The notes under the pieces: generated by a model
Database searches by the model: none
What the model was told of the DNA's origin: nothing
Seen by the model: the letters and a program-made list of their open reading frames with translations, nothing else
Made by a program: the position numbers and the translations under genes
Assembly (NCBI GenBank): GCA_902537945.1
Contig: CACBDG010000008.1
Location: 16,786-80,785 of the forward strand
From: an uncultured SAR116 cluster alpha proteobacterium
Lineage (GTDB): Bacteria > Pseudomonadota > Alphaproteobacteria > Puniceispirillales > Marisalimonadaceae
Direction: 5' to 3'
DNA: 64,000 nt
Part shown: positions 28,751 to 37,771 of the stretch, piece by piece
Layout: each line of letters begins with the position of its first letter
Position numbering within the stretch: the stretch's first letter is position 1

Positions 28751-29524
28751 ATGAAAAAAAAATTAGATAAAAAAATTATCATAGAAGTAAGTGATCTATC
28801 CAAAAGCTTTAATGATAACATTATATTAAAAAATATAAATTTTAAATTGGTTGAAGGTGAATCTTTAGCAATTATTGGAGCGTCTGGTTCAGGAAAGTCA
28901 GTGCTTTTAAAAAATATTATTGGGTTGTTAAAACCAGACAATGGTTCAATTAAAATTAATAACACAGAAATGGTAAACATCTCTAGAAACGCAAAAGAAA
29001 AAATTTTATTAGAACTTGGAATTACATTTCAACATGGTGCATTATTTGATTCTCTTAAAAATTGGGAAAATATAATTTTTAAAATAGCAAACAAAGAAAA
29101 AATTAATAATCAACAAGGTAAAAAGTTGGCAATTTCAATAATAAAACAATTAGGCTTACAACCTAATATTTTAGACCTTTACCCCTCTGAAATTTCTGGA
29201 GGGATGCAAAAAAGAGTTGCAATTGCAAGGGCAATATGTGGAAGTCCTAAAATTTTATTATTTGACGAACCAACTTCAGGTCTTGACCCAGTTACAGGAA
29301 GCTTAATAGATGAATTAATTAAAACTGCTGTAAAAACTATTGGAGGAAGCGCTATAACAATAACTCATGATATGGCATCTGTATGTCGTATAGCTGACAA
29401 AGTTATATTGATTGATAAACAAACTATTTCTTGGTCAGGGACTCCACAAGAAATGTTTCGATCAAAAAACCCAAAAATACAAGAATTTGTCAAGCCAATT
29501 AATCCAAAAGAATTTTTTAAATGA
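28751..29524 (+). CDS. mlaF: MlaF-type ABC transporter ATPase
   Basis: ATPase partner of MlaE. The 257 aa show Walker A GASGSGKS (about 43-50), the Q-loop in TFQHGALFDSL, the signature SGGMQKRVAIARAI, Walker B ILLFDEPTSGLDP and the switch histidine in TITHDMAS. FQHGALFDSL is characteristic of the Mla/Ttg2A subfamily. It overlaps radA by 4 bases, so the lipid-transport genes share a transcript with DNA-repair genes. Confidence 0.94.
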   Translation: MKKKLDKKIIIEVSDLSKSFNDNIILKNINFKLVEGESLAIIGASGSGKSVLLKNIIGLLKPDNGSIKINNTEMVNISRNAKEKILLELGITFQHGALFDSLKNWENIIFKIANKEKINNQQGKKLAISIIKQLGLQPNILDLYPSEISGGMQKRVAIARAICGSPKILLFDEPTSGLDPVTGSLIDELIKTAVKTIGGSAITITHDMASVCRIADKVILIDKQTISWSGTPQEMFRSKNPKIQEFVKPINPKEFFK

Positions 29525-30888
29525 TAAAACCAAAAACACAATTCATTTGTCAATCTTGTGGAAGTATTTACACAAGGTGGATTGGTAAATGTGAACAATG
29601 TAATCAATGGAATACATTGGTAGAAGATAATAATGTTAAACCTTCAGGTGTTTTATCTAAATCAAAAGGTAAAAGGGTCAACTTTCAAAAACTAAATGAA
29701 GTAAATTATGAATATTCACGAATTAAAACTAATCTAAATGAGTTAGATAGAGTTATTGGAGGTGGGTTTGTGCCAGGATCAGTTACTTTAATTGGCGGAG
29801 ATCCTGGGATAGGAAAATCTACATTGTTATTACAACTTGTAGGTTATCTATCTAATCAAAATCAAAAATGTATTTATGTATCAGGAGAGGAAAGTTTATC
29901 TCAAATAAAGATGCGTGCTGATCGCTTAGACATTAAAAATCATGACATTGAATTCGCTTCAGTCACAAACGCATCTGACATTTCAATGACAATAAATTCA
30001 GAAAAACAAAGATGCATTTTAGTAATTGATTCTATACAAACCATGTATCTACCACAGTTAGACAGTTCTCCAGGAACTGTATCGCAAGTAAGAGCAAGTG
30101 CTCATGAATTGATATTAGCAGCAAAAAAAACAAACACGATACTTATTTTAATTGGTCATCTAACAAAAGACGGTGCTATAGCGGGGCCAAAAGTTTTAGA
30201 ACATATGGTTGATACTGTTTTATACTTTGAGGGTGATAATAATTTTCAATATAGGATATTAAGAAGTTTCAAAAATCGATTTGGTACAAATAACGAAATT
30301 GGTGTATTCGAGATGTGCAACAATGGTTTAAAAGAAATTATTAATCCCTCAGCATTGTTTTTGTCAGACAGACAGAAAAATATACCTGGAACCGCAATTT
30401 TTGCTGGATTAGAAGGAACTAGACCAATTTTAGTTGAAATTCAAGCATTAGTTGTTCATTCTAAATTAGGGAGTCCTAGAAGAATAATAGTAGGATGGGA
30501 TATTTCAAGACTTTCTATGCTATGTGCAGTTTTAGAAGCAAGGTGTAAAATTCATCTCTCTAATATGGACATATTTTTGAATGTTGCTGGTGGTATAAGA
30601 TTATTTGAACCAGCTGCAGATTTAGCAGTAGCGGCAGCTATTATTTCTTCAGTTAAAAATATTCCAATATCTTTTAATAGTGTTTTTTTTGGTGAAATTG
30701 GGCTTTCAGGTGAAATTAGAAAAGTTTCTCAACCTGAACTGAGAATTAAAGAAGCATCAAAATTAGGTTTTGACATAATTAACCTTCCTACTAAACAAAA
30801 AGTAATAATTAATGAAGATATGAGTTATAACAATTTAACTGTGATGAGTGAACTTGTGGATTTAATTAGTAAAGACAATAAAAACTGA
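29521..30888 (+). CDS. radA: DNA repair protein RadA
   Basis: Branch-migration helicase-like protein in recombination. The 455 aa have an N-terminal zinc ribbon (CQSCG and CEQC), a RecA-like core with Walker A GDPGIGKS (93-100), the RadA-specific KNRFG motif near 259, and a C-terminal Lon-protease-like domain with GGIRLFEPAADLAVA. Complete and normal length. It overlaps mlaF at its start and cvpA by one base at its end. Confidence 0.96.
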   Translation: MIKPKTQFICQSCGSIYTRWIGKCEQCNQWNTLVEDNNVKPSGVLSKSKGKRVNFQKLNEVNYEYSRIKTNLNELDRVIGGGFVPGSVTLIGGDPGIGKSTLLLQLVGYLSNQNQKCIYVSGEESLSQIKMRADRLDIKNHDIEFASVTNASDISMTINSEKQRCILVIDSIQTMYLPQLDSSPGTVSQVRASAHELILAAKKTNTILILIGHLTKDGAIAGPKVLEHMVDTVLYFEGDNNFQYRILRSFKNRFGTNNEIGVFEMCNNGLKEIINPSALFLSDRQKNIPGTAIFAGLEGTRPILVEIQALVVHSKLGSPRRIIVGWDISRLSMLCAVLEARCKIHLSNMDIFLNVAGGIRLFEPAADLAVAAAIISSVKNIPISFNSVFFGEIGLSGEIRKVSQPELRIKEASKLGFDIINLPTKQKVIINEDMSYNNLTVMSELVDLISKDNKN

Positions 30889-31424
30889 TGGAATTTATTA
30901 ATAATTTATATTTTAACATTATTGACATAATTATCTTTGCAGTAATTCTTACTTCATGCTTAGTAGCAACTTCTAGAGGTTTTGTTAAAGAATTATTTAG
31001 TATTATTTCTTGGATATTATCTTTAATTGTAGCTTTTAATTTTTATGAAAAATTTAAAGTAAAATTGTTAGAACACATCTCTCAAGAAATAATTGTAGAT
31101 TTTCTTGCTTTTGGTTTTCCTTTTTTAACAACTTTGATTATTACTTACATTATTTCCAATTGGTTATCTCCTAAATTTGATATGAAAGGGGTATTAGTTT
31201 TTGACAAAATTTGTGGATTTGTTTTTGGTGCCTTTAGGGGATTGCTTATTATCATTCTGTTTTATTTAGGTTTCTTATATTTAATTGGCAATGATAGGAA
31301 ATTACCAGATACCCTGCTTGAATCATATTCTTTCAAATATATAAGTTTTTCGGCTGAATTATTGATAAAAGTTTTTAATAAAGAAGATTTTAAAATGGAC
31401 GATGAAAAAATAAAAGAATTGTAA
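30888..31424 (+). CDS. cvpA: CvpA family membrane protein
   Basis: Four-helix inner-membrane protein of the CvpA family. The 178 aa have hydrophobic segments near 12-30, 35-52, 65-88 and 105-128 and the family features SRGFVKELFSIISWILS and GFVFGAFRGLLII. The name comes from colicin V production; the general role is unsettled, with envelope homeostasis proposed. It lies between radA and purF, the standard place. The short polar C-terminus is cytoplasmic. Confidence 0.88.
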   Translation: MEFINNLYFNIIDIIIFAVILTSCLVATSRGFVKELFSIISWILSLIVAFNFYEKFKVKLLEHISQEIIVDFLAFGFPFLTTLIITYIISNWLSPKFDMKGVLVFDKICGFVFGAFRGLLIIILFYLGFLYLIGNDRKLPDTLLESYSFKYISFSAELLIKVFNKEDFKMDDEKIKEL

Positions 31425-31448
31425 AACAATTATTTTTAGGAAAGCATT

Positions 31449-32873
31449 ATGTATTGTAAAAAAACTGACAAGATTAAGGAAGAATGCGGAGTGTTCGGTA
31501 TATATGGCACTGATGAGGCTTCAGTTCTAACCACTTTAGGGCTTCATTCACTTCAACACAGAGGTCAAGAAGGTGCAGGAATAGTAAGCTTTGACGGAAA
31601 AATTTTTCATTCAATACGAAAACAAGGATTAGTTGGAGATAATTTTAACGATAAGAATATTTTATCTCAACTTCCTGGTAAAACAGCAATAGGCCACGTA
31701 AGATACTCTACAACTGGTGAGTCTAAACTTGAAAATTTACAACCACTTTTTGCAAATTTAGCTATTGGTGGCTTTGCATGCGCACATAATGGAAATTTGA
31801 CTAACACGTATTCAATAAAAAAACGTTTAGTTGAAAGTGGATCTATTTTTCAAACTTCATCTGATACTGAAATTATTCTTCAGTTAGTTGCACGTTCACA
31901 AAAGAAAAAAATAATTGATAAGTTAATTGACACACTCCATCAAATAAAAGGAGCTTATTCACTTGTAATATTAACAAATAAAAAACTTATAGGTGTAAGA
32001 GACCCGTTTGGTATTAGACCATTAGTTCTAGGTGATAAAAATGGTTCTCCTGTTTTAGCTTCAGAGACTTGTGCCCTCGATATGATTGGAGCAAAATATG
32101 TTCGTGATATTGAAAATGGTGAGATAGTTGTGATAACTGAGAGTGGATTAGAGTCTATTAAACCCTTTAAAAAAATTCCTGAAAGACCTTGTATCTTTGA
32201 GAGAATCTATTTTGCAAGCCCTGATAGTTTAGTAGGAAATAAAACAGTTTATACTTATAGAAAAGCTCTTGGCGAACAATTAGCAATTGAAAATAATGTG
32301 CTTGCAGATGTGGTTGTACCAATACCTGACTCCGGTGTTTCAGCAGCTATTGGGTTTTCACAAAAATCAACAATTCCATTTGAACTTGGTATAATCAGAA
32401 GCCACTATGTTGGTCGTACTTTTATTGAGCCATCTCAAACTATTAGACAATTTGGTGTAAAACTTAAACATAGCGTTAATAAATCATGTATTCAAAATAA
32501 AAAAGTTATTTTAATTGATGATTCAATAGTCAGAGGGACTACTGCAAGTAAAATTGTAAAAATGGTTTATGAAGCTGGAGCTAAAGAAGTTCATTTGGGA
32601 ATTTCATGTCCTCCAATTTTACACCCAGATTTTTACGGTATTGATACACCAAACTATAACCAGTTGATTGCTTCTAAGTCAAATTTACAAGAAATGACTA
32701 AATTAGTTGGCGCTAGGTCCTTATTTTTTCTTTCCTTAGCTGGAACGTATAAAGCAATGGGATGTGAAAAAAGAGACTCTAAAACACCTCAATTTACAGA
32801 CCACTGTTTTACAGGTGAGTACCCAATAGATATCTCTGAAATTTTGAAACTTAATAGATATAATCATGATTAA
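31449..32873 (+). CDS. purF: Amidophosphoribosyltransferase
   Basis: First committed step of purine synthesis: glutamine-dependent conversion of PRPP to phosphoribosylamine. A 12-residue propeptide precedes the nucleophile C13 in EECGVFGIYG. The glutaminase motif LQHRGQEGAG and the PRPP loop VILIDDSIVRGTTASK are intact. Compared with B. subtilis PurF, the equivalents of three of the four iron-sulfur cysteines appear replaced (HPDFYGID, and no CxxC before CFTGEYP), so it is probably a cluster-free, E. coli-like enzyme. It overlaps the next gene by 8 bases. Confidence 0.96.
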   Translation: MYCKKTDKIKEECGVFGIYGTDEASVLTTLGLHSLQHRGQEGAGIVSFDGKIFHSIRKQGLVGDNFNDKNILSQLPGKTAIGHVRYSTTGESKLENLQPLFANLAIGGFACAHNGNLTNTYSIKKRLVESGSIFQTSSDTEIILQLVARSQKKKIIDKLIDTLHQIKGAYSLVILTNKKLIGVRDPFGIRPLVLGDKNGSPVLASETCALDMIGAKYVRDIENGEIVVITESGLESIKPFKKIPERPCIFERIYFASPDSLVGNKTVYTYRKALGEQLAIENNVLADVVVPIPDSGVSAAIGFSQKSTIPFELGIIRSHYVGRTFIEPSQTIRQFGVKLKHSVNKSCIQNKKVILIDDSIVRGTTASKIVKMVYEAGAKEVHLGISCPPILHPDFYGIDTPNYNQLIASKSNLQEMTKLVGARSLFFLSLAGTYKAMGCEKRDSKTPQFTDHCFTGEYPIDISEILKLNRYNHD

Positions 32874-33618
32874 CGATAATAAAAATGCTCTTGTTACTGG
32901 TGCAGGAAGTGGAATTGGAGCTGAAATAGCAATTGAGCTAGCAAGACAAAATTATCACACAATTATTACTGGAAAATCACTATCTAGCCTTGAAAAAACT
33001 GAAAAACTAATTGTTGAAAATGATGGTTCATGCACTCTGGTTGAGCTTGACATGAATGATTTTATTGGTATTGACAAATTAGGTTTAGAAATATTTAAAA
33101 GATGGAAAAAATTAGATATTTTAATTTCTAATGCCGCAATTCTTGGTACTTTATGTCCTATACATCACCAAAGTAGCGATGAGTTCATTGAAGTTCTCAA
33201 TGTCAATTTAATCAGTAACCATAGACTCATTCGATCAGTTGAACCGCTTTTAAAAAATAGTGTCCAACCGATAGCTTCTTTTCTATCATCTAGTGTGGCT
33301 TGTGAAGCAAGACCCTTTTGGGGTGCATATGCTATATCTAAAGCATCTCTTCAACACATGGTAAAAATATGGTCTATGGAAAATCAACATAATAATTTAT
33401 CTATTTCAATAATTAACCCTGGAAAAACAAATACAAAAATGAGGAAACAGGCGATGCCTGGTGAAAATGCTGATAATCTTCAAAATCCTAGAGAAGTAGC
33501 AAAGATAATAGCAGATATTATTTTTTCAAATAAAATTTATAAAGGTGAGGTAATCGATTTAATTAAATTTAAGTTAGATCAATCTTCTAATATTACTGGT
33601 TCTAAATACGAGAAATAG
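32866..33618 (+). CDS. Short-chain dehydrogenase/reductase
   Basis: NAD(P)-binding SDR of 250 aa. The cofactor loop is GAGSGIGAEIA near residue 12, with NAAIL near 92 and the catalytic serine, tyrosine and lysine in SSSVACEARPFWGAYAISKAS. The substrate is unknown. An SDR gene directly after purF is common in alphaproteobacteria. The start overlaps purF by 8 bases. Its last 40 bases overlap the end of the opposite-strand PDZ-like gene at 33579, with no terminator visible between the two transcripts. Confidence 0.88.
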   Translation: MINDNKNALVTGAGSGIGAEIAIELARQNYHTIITGKSLSSLEKTEKLIVENDGSCTLVELDMNDFIGIDKLGLEIFKRWKKLDILISNAAILGTLCPIHHQSSDEFIEVLNVNLISNHRLIRSVEPLLKNSVQPIASFLSSSVACEARPFWGAYAISKASLQHMVKIWSMENQHNNLSISIINPGKTNTKMRKQAMPGENADNLQNPREVAKIIADIIFSNKIYKGEVIDLIKFKLDQSSNITGSKYEK

Positions 33619-34286
33619 AAATCAACTTTTTCATCAAACTTTCTTGCAATTTCTTGAGCTTCCTTATCAGTTGTAGCACAAAAACTTAAACTTAACCTAT
33701 AATTGTGAAGCCTATAAAAAAATCGCAAAAGATCTATCTGACTATTTCCTACATACCAAGATTTTAATATCCAACCTATGAAAAATAACCATGGAGAAAT
33801 CATAAAAAGTGTAAAGTAAAACACCATACTAATGCAAAAATATGTCCACAACCTATTTTGTAACATCCATAAGGGTGGGGCAATACTGGCAAGAATTGAA
33901 GGCATCGTATTAAGTAAAAGGGCAACACTGCCAGGCTTTTTAAAAACTTCAAATAAATAATAAAATTCATCTTGTTGGAAATGAGCGTTTATGTTTAGAT
34001 TTTCTAGTTCTGGTATCTTTTCAGATGTTATACTTTCACAAATTACGCCTAAAGAACCGAGAACAAAAGTATTAAAAAAAACACCATCTCTAAATAAAGT
34101 AATAATTTTTTTTTCTTTAAGCTCAGATAATTCCTTGGATAATTCCTCATAATTTTTATGAAACATTTCACCATCAAGTGCTATGATAACGTCACCTTCT
34201 TTAAGTTTCATTAAAAATGCATTTGAAGAAGACCTCACAGATTTAATCTGTAAAAATGATTTTTCAGTTACAATTTCTTCACTCAT
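33579..34286 (-). CDS. Unknown protein: PDZ-like domain plus two membrane helices
   Basis: Not recognised as a named protein. Residues 10-75 look like a PDZ-type fold (KSVRSSSNAFLMKLKEGDVIIALDGE, a short version being LKEGDVIIALDGE), followed by a polar middle. Two adjacent hydrophobic segments (about 148-165 and 168-185) are introduced by APPLWMLQNRLWTYF, reminiscent of DUF2628-type membrane proteins. A charged C-terminus follows. It is the last gene of the minus-strand run that starts at fliO, 33 bases after the coiled-coil gene. The context suggests a membrane accessory of the flagellar export or stator apparatus, but that is inference. Confidence 0.7.
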   Translation of the reverse strand: MSEEIVTEKSFLQIKSVRSSSNAFLMKLKEGDVIIALDGEMFHKNYEELSKELSELKEKKIITLFRDGVFFNTFVLGSLGVICESITSEKIPELENLNINAHFQQDEFYYLFEVFKKPGSVALLLNTMPSILASIAPPLWMLQNRLWTYFCISMVFYFTLFMISPWLFFIGWILKSWYVGNSQIDLLRFFYRLHNYRLSLSFCATTDKEAQEIARKFDEKVDFYFSYLEPVILED

Positions 34287-34319
34287 CTATTCAAGCTCAC
34301 AATATAATAATTATTCGAA

Positions 34320-35033
34320 TTATGGATATTTAATTCTACTAGTTTTATCTGCAATCTTGCTTAAAACATTATTATTTTGTTTTAAAAGCTTTGAGATTTG
34401 TTGAGCTTGTATAGCTTGATTTGCAACGATTTGTTTGTAGATAGCTTTGTTGCTAATTTGTTGAATAGCCTTAGAAATTGATTTGTTATTAGATTTATTT
34501 AATTTTTCAATATTTGAAGTAAGTCTCTTATTATTTTCTATACTTGCTTTAGAGTTTTTATTTAACTCATTTATAAGGGTATTTGTAATTAACTGTAATT
34601 CAGCAACTGTGTTTTCGTTAGATGTCTCAACTCTTTTTTCTATTTTATCAAGAGATATTACTAAATTTTTGTTAACCTCTAATAAATCTCCTTGTTTTTT
34701 TATAGCTATATCTAAATTTTTTAATGAAGCATTCACACCGTCAACGTTTTCTGCAAAAACAACTAATGCCTCCCTACTCGTTTCTGTCATATTATTCAAT
34801 TTATCAGAGGATTGCATAAATAAAAAAGCACTAACTGTTATGACGATTAAACCTGATATAATAGACGATAAAAATACAATGGTAGTATATTTATGAATTT
34901 GTTTCACTTTAGCCTCCAATTTTTCATGCGCTTTTTTAACTTTATTATATTCTGAAGTTACATCAGTTGCTGCATCTGCTGCATCTAAAGCTAACTTTAT
35001 GCTTTCTTGAACAGCTTCCATTTTAGTATCCAT
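34320..35033 (-). CDS. Unknown membrane-anchored coiled-coil protein
   Basis: Not recognised. The 237 aa comprise a helical N-terminus rich in alanine and charged residues (1-45), one transmembrane segment (about 48-72: TIVFLSSIISGLIVITVSAF), and a long region of heptad-like, mostly helical sequence rich in N, K and Q (75-235). The layout is a short cytoplasmic helix, one membrane pass and a long coiled coil. It lies in the operon downstream of flhB. It could be a scaffold or a spacer between the membrane and the cell wall; nothing in the sequence proves a flagellar role. Confidence 0.72.
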   Translation of the reverse strand: MDTKMEAVQESIKLALDAADAATDVTSEYNKVKKAHEKLEAKVKQIHKYTTIVFLSSIISGLIVITVSAFLFMQSSDKLNNMTETSREALVVFAENVDGVNASLKNLDIAIKKQGDLLEVNKNLVISLDKIEKRVETSNENTVAELQLITNTLINELNKNSKASIENNKRLTSNIEKLNKSNNKSISKAIQQISNKAIYKQIVANQAIQAQQISKLLKQNNNVLSKIADKTSRIKYP

Positions 35034-35074
35034 TTCATTTATCCTGTAATTTTAAACTAAATAAATATAAAATA

Positions 35075-35263
35075 TTAATTCTTTTCTTTTCTGTATGCAC
35101 ATTCCATACCAGTTGTACTAAATACTTCTAATGATGGTATAAATTTAGAAATAAAACCAAATTTTTTACAACCCCATGGCCTTTGTTTTCTATGAGTAAT
35201 AAAAAAATAATTGCATCCGTGGCAAGTTATTCTTTTTTTATCAATTTTTTTATTTTTTATCAC
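35075..35263 (-). CDS. Small four-cysteine protein in the flagellar operon
   Basis: A 62-aa basic protein with cysteines at 14, 17, 32 and 55, an arrangement that could bind zinc. The stretches WGCKKFGF, PSLEVFSTTGMEC and the opening CHGCNYFF resemble a short uncharacterised family that I recall beside flagellar genes in delta- and epsilonproteobacteria. That recollection should be tested. The start is GTG at 35263 with no strong ribosome-binding site. It lies 11 bases after the two-helix gene and 41 before the coiled-coil gene. Confidence 0.65.
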   Translation of the reverse strand: MIKNKKIDKKRITCHGCNYFFITHRKQRPWGCKKFGFISKFIPSLEVFSTTGMECAYRKEKN

Positions 35264-35274
35264 AGTTTCAAACT

Positions 35275-35499
35275 TTATTTTTTATTTTTATTTTTAAATT
35301 TAATAAATCCATATATTAATTCTGCAATCTTAAATCTAAAGGCCCCTAAAACTGCTGTAAATCCAAAAAACCAATACAAAGTAGCATTTAAAATATCACC
35401 TTCTTCACGAAGAGAGCTTGCTTCAAAATGACATAATAAAGCAGACCAAATAAACATTGCAGTAATAATAATTTGTCCAAAAGTTTTTCTTTTCTTCAC
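35275..35499 (-). CDS. Unknown small two-helix membrane protein
   Basis: A 74-aa protein with a basic N-terminus (MKKRKTFGQ), two hydrophobic segments (about 9-25 and 40-56) separated by HFEASSLREEGD, and a lysine-rich end, so probably both ends are cytoplasmic. I do not recognise a family. The start is GTG at 35499. It lies 15 bases after the flhB stop, in the fliO-flhB operon, which is the main argument that it is real. Confidence 0.6.
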   Translation of the reverse strand: MKKRKTFGQIIITAMFIWSALLCHFEASSLREEGDILNATLYWFFGFTAVLGAFRFKIAELIYGFIKFKNKNKK

Positions 35500-35514
35500 A
35501 TTATCACCATAAAT

Positions 35515-36660
35515 TTATTTAATTATTTTTCCATATTCATCAAAACTCATATTTTCAGGTATTTCAAATTCAGGATAGTCAGTTTCCTCACCTCTTTCAA
35601 TTTTAAAGATATACGCTAAGACGGATGCAACAGCTGAATAAAGATTTTCAGAAATTTCCTTTCCTATCTCTCCTGTAAAATAGAGAGCCCTGGCAAGCAA
35701 AGGACTTTGAAAAACTGTGATTTTATTTTCATTAGCTAATTTTATTATTTTTTCTGCAATCATTCCTCTTCCCATGGCTAAAATTACTGGTGCACCTTCT
35801 GAACCAACTTCGTATTTTATTGCAACTGCAAAATGAGTTGGATTAGTAATTATAGCTGATGCATCTTTTACATTTTCTAGAGCAGCAGACTGAGTAGCAG
35901 CTCTATTGGCAATTTCATTTTGTAATCTTCTTATTTTTTGTTTAACCTCTGGTGATCCATCCGTATCTTTATGTTCATCTTTTACTTCTTTAATTGTCAT
36001 TTTTAATTTTTCTACATGTTGATATTTTTGCCAAATAAAATCTAAGATTGCGATAAAACCCAAAGCAATAAGTAAAGAAATTGTCAGTTGAGGAAAATTG
36101 TAAAGGAGAGTTGATAAAGCAGAATATAAATTACGTTCTGATAAATTTATTATATCTTTCATATTAAAATATATTACGATAAAGGTTATGCCTCCTAATA
36201 ATCCAACTTTGAATAAAGACTTAATTAGTTCAAATAAACCTTTTGAAGAAAATATTCTTTTTAAACCTGATAATAAATTAATCCTATTGGATTTAAATTG
36301 AAAAGCCTTTGGAGCAAAATTAATTCCTCCAACAGCAAGTTGTGTGATTAAAATAATTAATATTAGTGGGATACCAACAATAAGCGTTATATTTATAACA
36401 TATTTAATTAATTTACTCATGCCAAAGGTAGGAGAAATATTTGTTATATAATCAAGATCAAACAAAAAAAAAGTTTTCCAAATTGATAAAAAATCTTTAG
36501 CTAAAAAAGGTATTGTAGATAGAACCATTAAACCTGTAATTAATGTTGTAAATACAAACATTTCTTTAGATGATAAAACCTGACCATCCTCAGCAGCTTT
36601 ATCTAATTTTCTTTGGGACGGTTCTTCGGTTTTATCTTGTGAATTATCTTCTTCAGCCAT
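35515..36660 (-). CDS. flhB: Flagellar export gate protein FlhB
   Basis: Substrate-specificity switch of the flagellar type III secretion apparatus. The N-terminus DKTEEPSQRKLDKA is typical, four transmembrane segments follow, and the cytoplasmic domain contains the autocleavage site NPTH (about residue 272). I place the start at ATG 36660 (MAEEDNSQ), two bases after the fliR stop. The frame extends upstream to 36702, but that would overlap fliR and add residues foreign to the family. Length is 381 aa, normal. Confidence 0.95.
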   Translation of the reverse strand: MAEEDNSQDKTEEPSQRKLDKAAEDGQVLSSKEMFVFTTLITGLMVLSTIPFLAKDFLSIWKTFFLFDLDYITNISPTFGMSKLIKYVINITLIVGIPLILIILITQLAVGGINFAPKAFQFKSNRINLLSGLKRIFSSKGLFELIKSLFKVGLLGGITFIVIYFNMKDIINLSERNLYSALSTLLYNFPQLTISLLIALGFIAILDFIWQKYQHVEKLKMTIKEVKDEHKDTDGSPEVKQKIRRLQNEIANRAATQSAALENVKDASAIITNPTHFAVAIKYEVGSEGAPVILAMGRGMIAEKIIKLANENKITVFQSPLLARALYFTGEIGKEISENLYSAVASVLAYIFKIERGEETDYPEFEIPENMSFDEYGKIIK

Positions 36661-36661
36661 T

Positions 36662-37477
36662 TCATAGATTTCCTTCTTTATAGGAATGAAGGACTTCATC
36701 AATCAAATTAATTGACATAGCCGTCAAATCAGAGAAAGCATTTGCAATTGGCCCAACCCCCAAATACAAAAAGATAAAAATACTTATTAAAGCAATTGGG
36801 AAACCAAATGAAAAAAGATTTAAAGATGGAGCAGATCTGGTAATTATACCTATTGAGCATTGAATTAATAATAATCCACCCACAATTGGTAAACTTATCA
36901 ATGCAGCCAAATATAACATTTCTCCAAAAGTATTGACTGCAATATTACTGATTTCAGAAAAATCAAGAATTAAGCCAATTGGTAAATAAATATAACTTTC
37001 AATCAGTAATTTAAGTAAATACAAATGACCGTCTAAAGATAAAAAACAAGAAATAAGAAATAAAGTTAGGACCGTACTTAACACAAGTGTTTGTCCACCA
37101 GATTGGGGGTCAACCATGCTTGACATTGAGAGACCTGCTGTAGATGCGATTTTCTCTCCAGCAACAGCTGCTGCAGAAAAAATTATGTTTAAAATCAAAC
37201 CTACTGAAAGTCCTATACCTATCTCAGATAATATAAGTATAAATAAATTAAACCCTTGCATATTTTGTATTTCTGGTACTTTTATAACAGGAAACAGAAA
37301 GGCAGTTAAACTAATACTAGCTATAATTCTTACTTGCAGAGGTATTCCTCCTAACGAAAAGAATGGAGCACTAATTAAAAATGAAGAAATACGAAGAGAT
37401 GCTACAAAGAATATTACCATATACTGGTATAAATTAAATAAATTAACTCCTGGTAAAGCAATCTCTGTTCCATTCAT
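36662..37477 (-). CDS. fliR: Flagellar export gate protein FliR
   Basis: Inner-membrane component of the export gate assembled as FliP5Q4R1. The 271 aa are strongly hydrophobic, with about six segments and family features such as FVASLRISSFLISAPFFS and GLSMSSMVDPQSGG. It lies between fliQ and flhB, ending one base before the flhB start. Length and order make the identification secure. Confidence 0.94.
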   Translation of the reverse strand: MNGTEIALPGVNLFNLYQYMVIFFVASLRISSFLISAPFFSLGGIPLQVRIIASISLTAFLFPVIKVPEIQNMQGFNLFILILSEIGIGLSVGLILNIIFSAAAVAGEKIASTAGLSMSSMVDPQSGGQTLVLSTVLTLFLISCFLSLDGHLYLLKLLIESYIYLPIGLILDFSEISNIAVNTFGEMLYLAALISLPIVGGLLLIQCSIGIITRSAPSLNLFSFGFPIALISIFIFLYLGVGPIANAFSDLTAMSINLIDEVLHSYKEGNL

Positions 37478-37495
37478 GATAAGTTTCTCTCGTGT

Positions 37496-37768
37496 TTAAT
37501 TTTGACCTACACCAGCGACTTGATCAAAAATAAAATTAAAGTAATCAACAAGTCCCATCATAAAAAAATTACCTAATAATCCAATACCTAACATAACCAC
37601 GATCACTTTTGGAACAAAACTAAGAGTCATTTCATTTATTGATGTTGCTGCTTGAATAATACCTATCAAAAGTCCTATACCAAGTGCTAGAGCTAAAATG
37701 GGACCAGATACAAGCAAAACTTGATAAAAGGCCATACTTAACATATTTATATTTTCATCAAAATTCAT
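37496..37768 (-). CDS. fliQ: Flagellar export gate protein FliQ
   Basis: Small two-helix subunit of the export gate. The 90 aa contain the FliQ core GLLIGIIQAATSINEMTLSF (residues about 28-47) between two hydrophobic helices. It lies 3 bases after fliP and 18 before fliR in the standard P-Q-R order. Confidence 0.95.
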   Translation of the reverse strand: MNFDENINMLSMAFYQVLLVSGPILALALGIGLLIGIIQAATSINEMTLSFVPKVIVVMLGIGLLGNFFMMGLVDYFNFIFDQVAGVGQN

Positions 37769-37771
37769 TTT

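Noticed and set aside
36661..36702. Longer flhB N-terminus from 36702
   Set aside because: It would overlap fliR by about 40 bases and adds residues not found in FlhB; the ATG at 36660 gives the expected start.
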